Shown here in pieces: positions 9,939 through 18,564 of a stretch of 51,219 bases of DNA. Position numbers and translations under genes: made by a program. Positions within the stretch are counted from its first letter, which is position 1. The number at the start of each line of letters is the position of its first letter. Under the pieces are notes generated by a model. That model worked only from the letters and a program-made list of their open reading frames with translations, was not told the origin of the DNA and searched no databases. Origin of the DNA: an uncultured Bacilli bacterium (GTDB taxonomy: Bacteria > Bacillota_I > Bacilli_A > RF39 > UBA660); contig CAKPGR010000007.1 of assembly GCA_934155005.1 (NCBI GenBank), positions 1 to 51,219 on the forward strand, in the 5' to 3' direction.

Positions 9939-10775
9939 TTACTCACCACCATTAACTACTTTCTTTAAAGAAACATTATCTTTGTTTTTCCATTCTGTAT
10001 AACCATTTGCATTTCTTCCTAATATTGCTATTGCTGCCATTGACGGAGAAGAAAATAAATGATCATTAATATAAACATTATCAACTATATCTGAAGAATT
10101 TCTTTCTTTTTCACAAAATCCATATAATGATTTTGAAAGACTATCGTATATTCCTTCTTTGATCTTGGAACCTTTCAGTACTACAAATCCTTCATCAGTT
10201 ACCATACCCTTCGCATATTCAATTCCATTATTAGTTAAATGTAATGCTTTATCTACTTCTTTAGTTTCATTAACTAATTGAATAAATAATTTATAACCAA
10301 ACATATTAGTAATTATTTTTATTTTACTAATAAACTTTTCTGCTCTTATTTCATCCGCATTACTTAATGATGCCTTTGTTGGATTAGATTCATTTTTTAT
10401 AATACATCTATTAGCTTTTTTAGCTACTTCATATAATTCATGTTCTATATATTTTATATGTGCTTTATTTAATGAATTATCTTTACTTACAAATACAACA
10501 CACTCATTCCAAAAGTCTTTATTTTTATTGTGTTGGTATAATCTGCTATATATACCTTCAGCTTCTCCAATATATGCTATTTTTTCAGCAGTAATTTCAT
10601 CATCACCAAATAATATATATACTCCTGTATTGTTTATATAATCTAAACTAGACGCTTTTTTTAATTTATTTCTAGGTATTTTATAACTAATTCCAAACCA
10701 GTCATCTACTGAACATTCAATTATTCCAGTAGGATTATTTTCTTCTATAATAAACTGTAATACTTGTTTATTCAT
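9939..10775 (-). CDS. GIY-YIG domain protein with C-terminal DUF4357
   Basis: 278 residues. The N-terminal half (about 45-140) shows the GIY-YIG nuclease fold signature as GVYILFG and AYIGEAEGIYSRLYQH, followed by the HIKYIEHELYE helix with its conserved Glu. The C-terminus, around SPSMAAIAILGRNANGYTEW, matches the DUF4357 signature. Proteins of this composition are common passengers of type I restriction loci; their role there is not settled. A strong AAGGAGG site precedes the ATG. It is the first gene of the R-M operon, about 78 bases after a double-HTH repressor gene, with a long interrupted dyad in the gap that could be an operator. Confidence 0.85.
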   Translation of the reverse strand: MNKQVLQFIIEENNPTGIIECSVDDWFGISYKIPRNKLKKASSLDYINNTGVYILFGDDEITAEKIAYIGEAEGIYSRLYQHNKNKDFWNECVVFVSKDNSLNKAHIKYIEHELYEVAKKANRCIIKNESNPTKASLSNADEIRAEKFISKIKIITNMFGYKLFIQLVNETKEVDKALHLTNNGIEYAKGMVTDEGFVVLKGSKIKEGIYDSLSKSLYGFCEKERNSSDIVDNVYINDHLFSSPSMAAIAILGRNANGYTEWKNKDNVSLKKVVNGGE

Positions 10776-10789
10776 ACTATTCCTCCTTA

Positions 10790-10849
10790 TGACACTATGA
10801 CATTAGGTTAGGATATACCCTATACCTATTTCTAGTGTCATTCTGTCAT
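10790..10849. promoter_or_regulatory. Interrupted inverted repeat upstream of the GIY-YIG/hsd operon
   Basis: Outer arms TGACACTA (10790-10797) and TAGTGTCA (10833-10840) are complementary. Inner arms TAGGT / ACCTA and TAGG / CCTA nest inside, and further TGACAT/TGTCAT halves are present. It lies between the repressor stop and the operon ribosome binding site, so it may be an operator or an RNA attenuator. Confidence 0.5.
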
Positions 10850-10852
10850 TTA

Positions 10853-11398
10853 TTAATCAACTATATCACTTACTGATACATTGTAATATTCAGCTAATTT
10901 CTTAACTACCTCATTACTTAATTTTCTACTACCTTTTTCATATTTGTTATAAGTAGATAAATCTATTTCTAAGTATTTTGCCAATTCTTTTTGAGATTTA
11001 TTATTCTCTAATCTCAAATTCTTAATTCTAAGTCTAATTCTAGCTTGATTTTTTTCTTCTTCTTTATCAAAATATTTATACATTTCTTTAAAAGTAACCT
11101 TAACATACTTTGGTGTATCATCTGCTACTTTTAAAGCTAAATTAGATAATTCTAATGATTCTTTGTCAGATAACTCTGGCATATTTTCAAAAAAGTAATT
11201 TGTAGATACTTTATAAAATTTAGCCAAATCCTTTAATACACTAATAGGTACCATTCTATCACCTAATTCATAGTGTTTATATGTAGATGTATTTACTCCT
11301 ACTACAGAACATATTTCCCTTTGAGTTAAATTAAATTGCTTTCTTAACTTGCTCATATTTGTTCCTATAGTAACATCCATTGGTTTTCTCTTTTCCAC
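10853..11398 (-). CDS. Transcriptional repressor with two HTH (Cro/CI-type) domains
   Basis: 181 residues. Two helix-turn-helix domains of the HTH_3 class are clear: LRKQFNLTQREICSVVGVNT with STYKHYELGDR (about 15-50), and KNLRLENNKSQKELAKYLEI with STYNKYEKGSR (about 127-162), joined by a helical linker. Tandem HTH_3 proteins usually control mobile-element or R-M genes. It is divergent from the mobile-element operon. Three TTCCA-N3-TGGAA-type sites lie in the shared intergenic region, one of them between its own -35 and -10, which suggests autoregulation and repression of the forward operon. It could also control the R-M operon downstream. Confidence 0.88.
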   Translation of the reverse strand: MEKRKPMDVTIGTNMSKLRKQFNLTQREICSVVGVNTSTYKHYELGDRMVPISVLKDLAKFYKVSTNYFFENMPELSDKESLELSNLALKVADDTPKYVKVTFKEMYKYFDKEEEKNQARIRLRIKNLRLENNKSQKELAKYLEIDLSTYNKYEKGSRKLSNEVVKKLAEYYNVSVSDIVD

Positions 11399-11429
11399 AG
11401 AATTACCTCCTATTTTTCTTCATAAATCT

Positions 11430-11458
11430 ATTATAACACAAAATTTCCATTTTGGAAC
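11430..11458 (-). promoter_or_regulatory. Promoter of the double-HTH repressor with embedded operator
   Basis: On the minus strand TATAAT (11435-11430) lies 17 bases from a weak -35 (GTTCCA, 11458-11453). The perfect palindrome TTCCA-TTT-TGGAA (11445-11457) fills the spacer. Confidence 0.55.
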
Positions 11459-11523
11459 ATTTGATACAAAATTTGTCGAAAAATACAAATTTAAGGATTT
11501 TCAAATTTTTCTAAATCGCAATT

Positions 11524-11577
11524 TGACATTATGGAACTTATATGCTATTATTTTTATAGCAATTTCCATAGTGGAAC
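11524..11577 (+). promoter_or_regulatory. Forward promoter of the mobile-element operon, with two operator sites
   Basis: TTGACA (11524-11529), a 17-base spacer and TATTAT (11547-11552) preceded by TGC form an extended -10 promoter. Operator-like TGACA-TTA-TGGAA (11525-11537) overlaps the -35, and TTCCA-TAG-TGGAA (11565-11577) covers the predicted start point. These match the palindrome in the repressor promoter; the centres are 40 bp apart. Confidence 0.6.
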
Positions 11578-11625
11578 TTTTAATTTAATGTAAAATGTGC
11601 CAAATTAGAACTTACAATTTGTTCT

Positions 11626-11812
11626 TTGACAATTAAATAGAGTCATATATTGTAAGCGCCCTATTCTGCTGGCTCGTAAAATAAATACAAATGGTGCCTA
11701 GCGATTACCCTATTGGTACGGGAGTTATGAAATTACTAAAATTTCAGGTATATTGGATACTCTACCATCTTGACCTACAAGTAAAGAGAAATATAGAAAG
11801 AAGGTTGATATA
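11626..11812 (+). other. Second promoter and untranslated leader before the small element genes
   Basis: TTGACA (11626-11631) and TATTGT (11648-11653), 16 bases apart, form another promoter. The following 150 bases contain no frame. They hold GC-richer patches than the surroundings (for example GCGCC near 11656 and GGTGCC near 11693, which can pair), suggesting a structured leader upstream of replication and transfer genes. I cannot assign a known RNA family. Confidence 0.45.
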
Positions 11813-12076
11813 ATGAATAAGAAAGAAAATTACATTAAATATTTCACAGATAATGTTGATGTATTTGAATTACCAGCTTATGCATGCCAAGCTATGTTTA
11901 ATTTAATGAAGTTAACAAATATGAGTGAAGAAAAAGTTTATAAAAAATATGAATTTACTAACAATTGTGATAGTGAAAAAACTAATAGAAAGGCTTTATA
12001 TAAAATGCTAGTTGATATAGAAAAAATAGATCCTAGCATTCCATATAATAACTACTATTTGAACTATTTTGAATAA
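11813..12076 (+). CDS. Small hypothetical protein of the mobile element
   Basis: 87 residues, not recognised. It is acidic and helical with no membrane segment or signal. An AAGAAGG site precedes the ATG with the spacing used by the next genes. It is the first gene of a forward operon that continues with an HTH protein and a RepA-like ATPase, so a role in element maintenance or control is likely. Confidence 0.65.
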   Translation: MNKKENYIKYFTDNVDVFELPAYACQAMFNLMKLTNMSEEKVYKKYEFTNNCDSEKTNRKALYKMLVDIEKIDPSIPYNNYYLNYFE

Positions 12077-12088
12077 AGAGGTTGATAT

Positions 12089-12328
12089 ATGTCCGCAAAA
12101 GAAACTTTAGAATTACTATCAAAGCAATGGTGTTCTCTACAAGATTTAATGAAGTTAACTAATCTTGGTAGGAATTCAGCACTAAAAATCAGAAAAGAAA
12201 TTATTACAGATTTAAAAGATAAAGGTTATAAATTACCTTGTGGATTAATCCCTATGTGTGAAGTTGTTAATAAGTTAAACATTAATATTAATTATTTACA
12301 AAATATGGTAAGGATGGAAGTTAAATGA
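12089..12328 (+). CDS. Small helix-turn-helix protein, excisionase/DUF3173-like
   Basis: 79 residues. The middle section, SLQDLMKLTNLGRNSALKIR, reads as a helix-turn-helix, and the tail carries a second helical element. Small proteins of this kind lie upstream of the replication gene in Gram-positive integrative elements and act as excisionases or regulators; the similarity to DUF3173 is by pattern only. An AGAGG site precedes the ATG. The TGA stop overlaps the start codon of the next gene (ATGA), showing translational coupling. Confidence 0.65.
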   Translation: MSAKETLELLSKQWCSLQDLMKLTNLGRNSALKIRKEIITDLKDKGYKLPCGLIPMCEVVNKLNININYLQNMVRMEVK

Positions 12329-13269
12329 TACCTATAGAACAATTAAATATAAACATTAAAAAAGACAACATTATTGAAGGAATAATGAAGTCTAACGGAT
12401 TATATTGTTTAGTTGCAGAACCTAAAGTTGGCAAATCATTTTTAGCACTACAGATTGCCAATTCTCTAACTAACAATAAAGAGTTCTTAGGATTTAAAGT
12501 AAATCCCACTCCTGTCTTATATATTAGCACAGAACTCTCAAGTTTACAACTTAAGGAAAGATTAAATATAACGAATTATGAGTTTTCTCCTAACTCGTTC
12601 TTCTTCCTTGAGAAAGATTCTGATCATAGATTATGTTTAACTGATGACTTACAATTAGAACTAAAAGAATTTTCAGAAACATATAATGGTAAATTTGTAA
12701 TAGTTGATATTATGTGTGGTATTGATTATGGTTATGAATTAGATATAAATAACTATAGTGATGTTATGAAAAAGATGTTTGATAAATATAGAGAATTATC
12801 TAAAAAATATAATTTAACATTTCTACTAGTACACCATTTAAATAAAGAAGGTAAAACTTTAGGTAGTACAGGTATAGATGGAAATATGAATGGTATATTA
12901 ACTTTAATTAACAACAAAGATAATACCTATACATTAAAAATAATAAATAGAGATTTTGAAGAACAAAATCTTAACTTAATAAAAAATGATAAATTAGTAT
13001 TCGAAATAATGAATGTAGATAATACAGAACTAGATTTTAATTTATCAGCATTTATGAGATATGTAATAAAGAAAAAAGAGGTTATATTCACTCCAGCTGA
13101 AATAGTAGCTGAATTAAATTTATTAATTACCCCTTCTCGTTTTGGTAAATTGTTAAATAGTAATATTAAAAGATTAGAACAAGAAGGTATATATGTTGAG
13201 TTAAATAGAACTGCTACATCTAGAAATTATAAAGCTAAGTTTATTGAACCGCTTAATTTAGAAGAATAA
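12325..13269 (+). CDS. RepA/RegA-like AAA ATPase (AAA_25 type), putative element replication helicase
   Basis: 314 residues of the RecA-fold hexameric helicase family. Walker A AEPKVGKS lies near residue 31-38, Walker B FVIVDIMCG near 110, and the LLVHHLNKEGKTLGSTG segment near 150 matches the conserved HH-N and G-S-T-G motifs of RepA-like primase-helicases. A winged-helix-like C-terminus (about 240-300) follows. Such proteins unwind plasmid or integrative element DNA during replication. The start overlaps the upstream HTH gene. All motifs look intact, so replication of the excised element remains possible even though the mob and int genes are broken. Confidence 0.8.
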   Translation: MIPIEQLNINIKKDNIIEGIMKSNGLYCLVAEPKVGKSFLALQIANSLTNNKEFLGFKVNPTPVLYISTELSSLQLKERLNITNYEFSPNSFFFLEKDSDHRLCLTDDLQLELKEFSETYNGKFVIVDIMCGIDYGYELDINNYSDVMKKMFDKYRELSKKYNLTFLLVHHLNKEGKTLGSTGIDGNMNGILTLINNKDNTYTLKIINRDFEEQNLNLIKNDKLVFEIMNVDNTELDFNLSAFMRYVIKKKEVIFTPAEIVAELNLLITPSRFGKLLNSNIKRLEQEGIYVELNRTATSRNYKAKFIEPLNLEE

Positions 13270-13408
13270 GGTTTTAGGATTTGTCCTAACTCACATTTTG
13301 GGCTATGCCCTAGTGAGATAAGTCATAAAATGACTAATTTGCTACTAAGTATTTTAAATTCTGTAAAATTAATGTATAATATAGATGATTTTTTTAGGAG
13401 GCAGTAAT
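13270..13408 (+). promoter_or_regulatory. Hairpins and promoter between the ATPase gene and the cargo pair
   Basis: Short hairpins TTAGGA / TCCTAA and CTCAC...GGGC / GCCC...GTGAG lie right after the ATPase stop. TATAAT at 13375-13380 then precedes an AGGAGG site (13396-13401). This suggests the cargo genes have their own promoter, apart from the replication operon; no good -35 is visible. Confidence 0.5.
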
Positions 13409-14377
13409 ATGGTAGTAGGCGTTAACATATCAAGTTTTAGATTTAAAAAGAAGAACACAAAAAAAGAAGAATTTATTCCATTTTATTCTGATTTTTCAAA
13501 ACATAAAAAGGATTGTGCATATTCTTGTGAAAACGTTATAAAAGTTATTGAAGAGTTTTATAAATCTAAAATTTTACCAGAACAATTAGATTATCACAAA
13601 AAATATTTTGGAACTAAAAAGGATTCTTTTAAAATTGAAGAAAAAAACAACAGAATATACATTTCTTTTACTGTAATATGTGGTGCATATGGAATAAAAT
13701 CAGAAATAACTGATATTGACACTAATGAAATATTGTTTAAAAGAAAAATAAACAACGCTGACGTAAAAGATTTTAGAATTATGTTTGCTTTTGCTAAAAA
13801 TCAAGAAGGATTCGAAATAAATAAAGGTGTAGTATTGTTTGAGGTAATTGGACAATATGGTGTAAAAACTTTAACAACTCATAAATTCAGAGAGTTTTTA
13901 TCAAATGATTTTCATGTAATGCCGTTTTTTTACACAGCATCAACAAGAGAAGCTTTTGAAAAATTAGTTGAAAACGGAAGTTTCAAAAAAATAAATTTAA
14001 TAAAAAATGAAGTTAACCCTGAATTTTCAAATATTTTAGGCATTAATTGTGGAAAAGAAGTAAGAACTGTTGCTCTAACTTCAATCAAAGAAAAGAAAAA
14101 CTTTGTTGACAAATTACTAAATCTTGCAACATCAGATAATGAAGTTTATGAAATTGATGATGAATATGATGATATTTCAATTACAATAGATATGGGGGGT
14201 AGAACTAAAACAACAAGCATTAAAGATATTGGCTCATTATATATAGTTGAAAAACTTCCTGATGATGTCTTGGATATAGACGGCGAAATGAACATACCAA
14301 GAATTGATATTGCAATGATGCAATATGCTGATGATTATTTAAATAACATAGTCGAAGGAGATGAGGTTGTTGATTAA
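13409..14377 (+). CDS. Unknown soluble protein, first gene of a two-gene cargo
   Basis: About 322 residues, not recognised. No membrane segment or signal is present. It has alternating strand and helix segments in the middle (FTVICGAYGIKSEIT, GVVLFEVIGQYGVKTL) and an acidic C-terminus. The ATG at 13409 follows AGGAGG with correct spacing, so the ATG at 13385 is unlikely. It overlaps the next gene, which encodes a membrane protein, so the two are probably co-translated and work together. They sit between the replication and mobilization genes of the element, where accessory cargo is often carried. A soluble sensor with a membrane effector is a common defence arrangement, but that is inference. 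Confidence 0.7.
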   Translation: MVVGVNISSFRFKKKNTKKEEFIPFYSDFSKHKKDCAYSCENVIKVIEEFYKSKILPEQLDYHKKYFGTKKDSFKIEEKNNRIYISFTVICGAYGIKSEITDIDTNEILFKRKINNADVKDFRIMFAFAKNQEGFEINKGVVLFEVIGQYGVKTLTTHKFREFLSNDFHVMPFFYTASTREAFEKLVENGSFKKINLIKNEVNPEFSNILGINCGKEVRTVALTSIKEKKNFVDKLLNLATSDNEVYEIDDEYDDISITIDMGGRTKTTSIKDIGSLYIVEKLPDDVLDIDGEMNIPRIDIAMMQYADDYLNNIVEGDEVVD

Positions 14378-14975
14378 ATTATTCATTTTAATAATTGCAA
14401 TTTATCTTTTTGTATATTGTTTTTTAGCAAAACAAGATTATATAAATGTATCACAAGTTATTAGAAAACAAATACAATCTATACTAAAAAAGAAATCAGA
14501 AAGAAGAAAAAGTGATATATATTCTTTTACGAACATATACATTTTACCTTTATTATTAGCATTCTTTTCCGCATTAGAAAACATAATAAGTAATAATTTT
14601 TATGATAATATTATTGTCATACTTGCTATTTTAGTCTCTGTTTTTCTAACATTAATTAGCATTTTAACATCTAAAAGTTATAAAACTAAAACAGAAAAAC
14701 AAAAAATTATAGTTGATTTAACTTTTAATAATGTTTATTTCTTAACTGTTATATCAACACTATTATTAATACTTTGCTTTTTAAAAAGTAGTATTAGTAA
14801 TATAGAATTAAATTTTTTAGAGAATATTCCTATAATATGTAAAATATTTACTATTAATAATTTTAAAATTTTATTTGATACTATAGTCATATATTTAATT
14901 ATAGAAATTGTTATGCATTTACTAATTGTACTAAAAAGAATACAACAAATATTTTTTATCACATTTGAAGATTAA
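14361..14975 (+). CDS. Small multi-spanning membrane protein, partner of the preceding gene
   Basis: 204 residues with about five hydrophobic segments (near 5-22, 58-76, 83-101, 122-141 and 168-196) and basic loops (KKKSERRKS near 43-52). It has no recognised domain. The frame opens inside the preceding gene. The AAGGAG site lies directly against the ATG at 14361, so initiation may instead use TTG at 14367 or 14370, which would be correctly spaced. A strong terminator follows the stop. Coupling to the soluble partner suggests a two-component module. Confidence 0.7.
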   Translation: MRLLIKLFILIIAIYLFVYCFLAKQDYINVSQVIRKQIQSILKKKSERRKSDIYSFTNIYILPLLLAFFSALENIISNNFYDNIIVILAILVSVFLTLISILTSKSYKTKTEKQKIIVDLTFNNVYFLTVISTLLLILCFLKSSISNIELNFLENIPIICKIFTINNFKILFDTIVIYLIIEIVMHLLIVLKRIQQIFFITFED

Positions 14976-14998
14976 ACAACCACTAAGGTTGTTTTTTT
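14975..14998 (+). terminator. Rho-independent terminator of the cargo pair
   Basis: AACAACC / GGTTGTT with a five-base loop and a run of Ts. It separates the cargo from the relaxase gene. Confidence 0.85.
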
Positions 14999-15017
14999 CA
15001 TATAAGGAGGTTGATAT

Positions 15018-16334
15018 ATGTATGATGGAAAACAAGTATTAAGATTTGTTAATAATTATAAAACTAAAGATTTATATCTTATAGGTAATGAAATGAATAA
15101 AAGAATTGGTACAGGTAATTATGATTCTGAAAGAACTAAATTTAATGTACACTATAAAGATATTAATAAGATTAATTTATATCAAGAAGTTAAATCTATT
15201 TTAGAAGATAGAAATATAGAATATTCTCATAAGACTAAAACAAATATATTAAATGGTGTAACATTTACAAGTGGCCCAGAATTTTTTATGACTATGGGTT
15301 TAACTTTTAAAGAATCCGATATAGTTTATCAATCCGGTAATAAGAAAGGTCAAAATATATTAGTACTTGATATTAAATCTAAAGATGATATACCTTATGA
15401 AGTAACTAAAAATTTTAATTATTGTATGAAATTTTTAGAAGATTTAGTTGGTAAAAAAAATATAGTAATGGCACAAGTTCATTATGATGAGGATACTCCT
15501 CACCTACAAGCTTACTTCTTACCTATAGTTAATGAAGTTAAAAGAAAATGTTACAAACGAGATTCAGAAGAAAACTTAATTAAAGAAAATGGTAAAACTA
15601 TATTACTTAGAGATAAAGATAATAAAATTATTTATGAATCTATTAAAGGTAACTTTTTAAACAATGATCAATTTTGAAAAGATCTAGGTGGTAGAAATTC
15701 TTTCGCCAATATTCAAGATAAATTTAATAAATATATAACTGATTGTGGTTATAAATTAGATAGAGGTAATATTGGTTCTAATAAAGTTCACCAAACCAAA
15801 TTAGAATATAAGATAAATGAATTAAAATCCGAAATGAATGATTTATATAAAAATATTGAAAAGTATAATGTTGAATTAAATAAATCTAGAGAAGTTTTAG
15901 AAAATAACATTTAAAATAATAATTTAAATATTAAGAAAAATATTATTGGATATAGTTCTAAAGATGTTGAAAAGTTAATTGACCACTATAACGATTTAGA
16001 AAGATTAAATAATATAAATAAAAACAAATTAGATTCTAATGAAAATACTATTAATAGATTATCAATAGAAAATAATTTTTATAAGAATAATAAAGAATTA
16101 ATTGAAACTAAAAAATACATTTATAAACAAAATATAGAATTAAAAAATAAAGAAGATGAAATTGATTATTGGAAGAACGCTTTTAAAAAAGTATCTAGTG
16201 TTTTAGATATTAAGTTAAATAGAAAACCTATGAGATATGTAAGTGATTATATTAGTTTAGCTGATTCAATTAAAGCTGCTAATAGACTTAATAAAGAAGC
16301 AGCTAATGATTTTCATAAGTTATTTGAATTATAG
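15018..16334 (+). pseudogene. mob: MobV-type relaxase, interrupted by an in-frame TGA and a TAA
   Basis: A relaxase nicks oriT to start conjugative transfer of a mobilizable element. The frame begins at ATG 15018 after AAGGAGG. The MobV signature is seen as VHYDEDTPHLQAYFLPI (HxDExTPH, with Gln where many members have the third His). The frame meets TGA at 15675-15677 (context NDQF-stop-KDLGGRNSF, where Trp is expected) and TAA at 15912-15914, but continues in the same frame to TAG at 16332-16334. The C-terminal third is coiled coil. The intact N-terminal piece is 219 residues. The full reading length of about 438 codons fits the family. With two stops it is most likely inactive; readthrough of TGA alone would not restore it. 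Confidence 0.8.
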
Positions 16335-17610
16335 AAAGGATGTGATATTTATATCAATAAGACAAGCTAAAAATAATGAATATACAAAAGATGGTAGAAG
16401 TTGGTATGTTGATTTAACATATAGAAATTTATTAGGCAAAAGATGCAGATATCACTCTAAAAAATTTGTTACTCGTAGAGAAGCAAAAGACCATGAAGCT
16501 GAGTTTAAAGTAAAAATTAAAAATCAAACTGAATTTACAGATTTAACTTTTAAAGATTTAATACAAGAACATTATCAATACCAACAAGATAAAGTTAAAG
16601 TCACTACTCTATCAAATTATAGAAATATGATGGTATATTTAGAGCCATTAGAAAATATTAAATTAGAATCTTTTAATATTAAACACTTTGAAATGTGAAG
16701 ACAATTTATGAATAGTAAACCTATTTCTACTAGATATAAAAATGGTGTTTATAAATACTTAAAAGCATTAATGAATTTCGGTACTAAATGGTATGATATT
16801 AACTTTGTTAAAGTTTATAATAAAATGACTAACTTTACCAATCCAAATGAAAGAAAAAAAGAAATGTTATTTTATACATTAGATGAGTTTCAAAGATTCC
16901 TATCAGTAGAAACTAATTTAAAATTTAGATGTGCATTTCAAACACTGTTTTACTGCAGACTTAGAAATGATGAATTAAGAGGATTAACTTGGAATGATAT
17001 AGACTTTAATAGAAGTACTTTAACTGTTAATAAAAATATTGTTAAAGTACCTGATCCTAAAACTGGTAAACCTTACACTGTTACCAGTCCTAAAACAAGC
17101 TCAAGTTATAGAACTATCCCTATTCCAAATTTCTTATTAAAATATTTATCTGATTTATATAATGACGATGCTAATTATTATGGCTTTAGAGAGTCTTGGT
17201 ATGTTTTTGGGAATATTGATCCATTATCTGCTACTACCCTATTAGATAGAAAAACAAAGAATGCTTTTATGGCTAGAGTTAAAGATATAAGAATACACGA
17301 CTTTAGACATAGTTGTGCTTCTTTATTAATAGATAGTGGAGCTAATATAACTTTAGTGGCTAAATATCTTGGACACACTAAAATTGATGAAACATTGAAT
17401 ACTTATTCCCATATGTATCAAAATAGACTTGATACTATTGTTAATATTATTGAACTTCAAAATAGTAGATTAAATAATAATGTTATCGAAACTAAACCAA
17501 CTATCTTATTAGAACATAAAGAAACATTTCCTGAATCAGAAGAAGAATCGTATGATTATGAAGAATATGAAATAGTAAAACCTAAAAATGAAGATGACCT
17601 AGTCCTTTAA
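16306..17610 (+). pseudogene. int: Tyrosine recombinase (integrase), interrupted by an in-frame TGA
   Basis: Site-specific integrase of the phage/ICE type. An N-terminal arm-binding segment (RQAKNNEYTKDGRSWYVDL onward) and a SAM-like core-binding domain are followed by the catalytic domain. There, Arg lies in CRLRNDELRGLTW, HxxR in HDFRH, and the final His and Tyr in LGHTKIDETLNTYSHMY. TGA at 16696-16698 splits the frame (FEM-stop-RQFMN, where Trp would fit); the second part is open from ATG 16708 to 17610. The true start is unclear: the ribosome-binding-like AGAAAGGATGTGATATTT leads into ATA where ATG would be expected, while ATG at 16306 lies inside the mob 3' end. A start mutation plus the nonsense codon suggests decay. 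Trp elsewhere in the gene is TGG. Confidence 0.8.
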
Positions 17611-17630
17611 TGGACTAGGTCTCTTTTTTT
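17596..17630. terminator. Strong bidirectional terminator between int and the 292-aa gene
   Basis: A ten-pair stem, GACCTAGTCC / GGACTAGGTC, with a six-base loop containing the int stop codon, followed by a T-run. The opposite-strand gene ends at 17629, so both transcripts stop here. Confidence 0.85.
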
Positions 17631-18507
17631 ATTTATAATTACTATATCCTATGTATTCAAGTTGTTTTCTCTTATAATTGCTATATACATCATAATGTTT
17701 TGCTATAAAATTATTAACATTCTCCCTTGTACAAGGATGTTGTTTCCTTATTTTTTTATAAAATGGTTTTATTGTTTTGTCTTTAAGTATTCTTATTAAA
17801 CCATATAATCTATTTTCAACAGCAACTTTTCCTAAAAAAGGAATCATTGCTTTACTATAAAATCTACCATATGAATAAATTGTTTTTCTTTCTACAAATT
17901 TTTTAGGAACAAAAACAATAGCCATATTGCTTTCTTCATCATAAGGTAATTTTTTTACAATATTATGAACCCAAGCTTGTTTATCATATGACCAATATCT
18001 ATTTTTTATAAAAACTTCTTGCATTGGTATATTATATTTTAAACATTCCATTTGGGTAAATTCAATTAACTCTTCAAAAATCAAACTGGTAATAAAATCC
18101 GACATTTTATCTACACCAAGTCCTTCTATCATAACACTTGCATCAAAAATATCTCCAATCTTTTCAGTATATATGGCTTTCGAATTTTTAATCAAATCAT
18201 AAATTTCTATACCGAGGTTTTCTCCTCCTGATAAACCATTCGGCTTTTTAGCTGAATAACCCAATCTTGTTTCATTCATTTCTACAAAGTGTTTTGTATA
18301 TTTATAGCCAGCAGTATCATCTTTAGCAATTGCTAATTCCAATAATCCAGAAAAATACTGTTGAACTATTTGGCAACATTTTATTCCCATCTGACTTTTG
18401 TCCATATGCATCATCATTGGATCTATCCATTTTTCATTATCAGTAGATAATTCCACATCTATAAAGTCAACATTGTCAGATAAGTTATATTTTTTATATA
18501 ATCTCAT
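17629..18507 (-). CDS. Unnamed 292-aa protein
   Basis: 292 residues. The sequence pattern NETRLGYS...GLSGGENLG, then a segment around MIEGLGVDKMSDF and EFTQMEC, recalls a family of uncharacterised proteins I have seen in defence-type regions, but I cannot name it. No membrane segment or signal is visible; the C-terminus is very basic. A TAAGGAGG site precedes the ATG. A 57-aa gene lies 57 bases upstream on the same strand, so the two are likely co-transcribed. They sit between the mobile element and a type III toxin-antitoxin locus, so a defence role is plausible but unproven. Confidence 0.7.
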   Translation of the reverse strand: MRLYKKYNLSDNVDFIDVELSTDNEKWIDPMMMHMDKSQMGIKCCQIVQQYFSGLLELAIAKDDTAGYKYTKHFVEMNETRLGYSAKKPNGLSGGENLGIEIYDLIKNSKAIYTEKIGDIFDASVMIEGLGVDKMSDFITSLIFEELIEFTQMECLKYNIPMQEVFIKNRYWSYDKQAWVHNIVKKLPYDEESNMAIVFVPKKFVERKTIYSYGRFYSKAMIPFLGKVAVENRLYGLIRILKDKTIKPFYKKIRKQHPCTRENVNNFIAKHYDVYSNYKRKQLEYIGYSNYK

Positions 18508-18564
18508 ATAATTCCTCCTTACTTTATTGTAAGCAAGAACTACAAAGCATAAAATTAAACTTTA

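Noticed and set aside
15018..17610. TGA meaning Trp in the host genome
   Set aside because: recG and hsdR end with TGA, and chromosomal Trp codons are TGG. The relaxase also has a TAA and the integrase lacks a clear start, so decay is simpler.
16708..17610. Independent 300-aa integrase gene
   Set aside because: The same frame continues upstream across a single TGA with the missing N-terminal domains, so it is one broken gene rather than a separate one.
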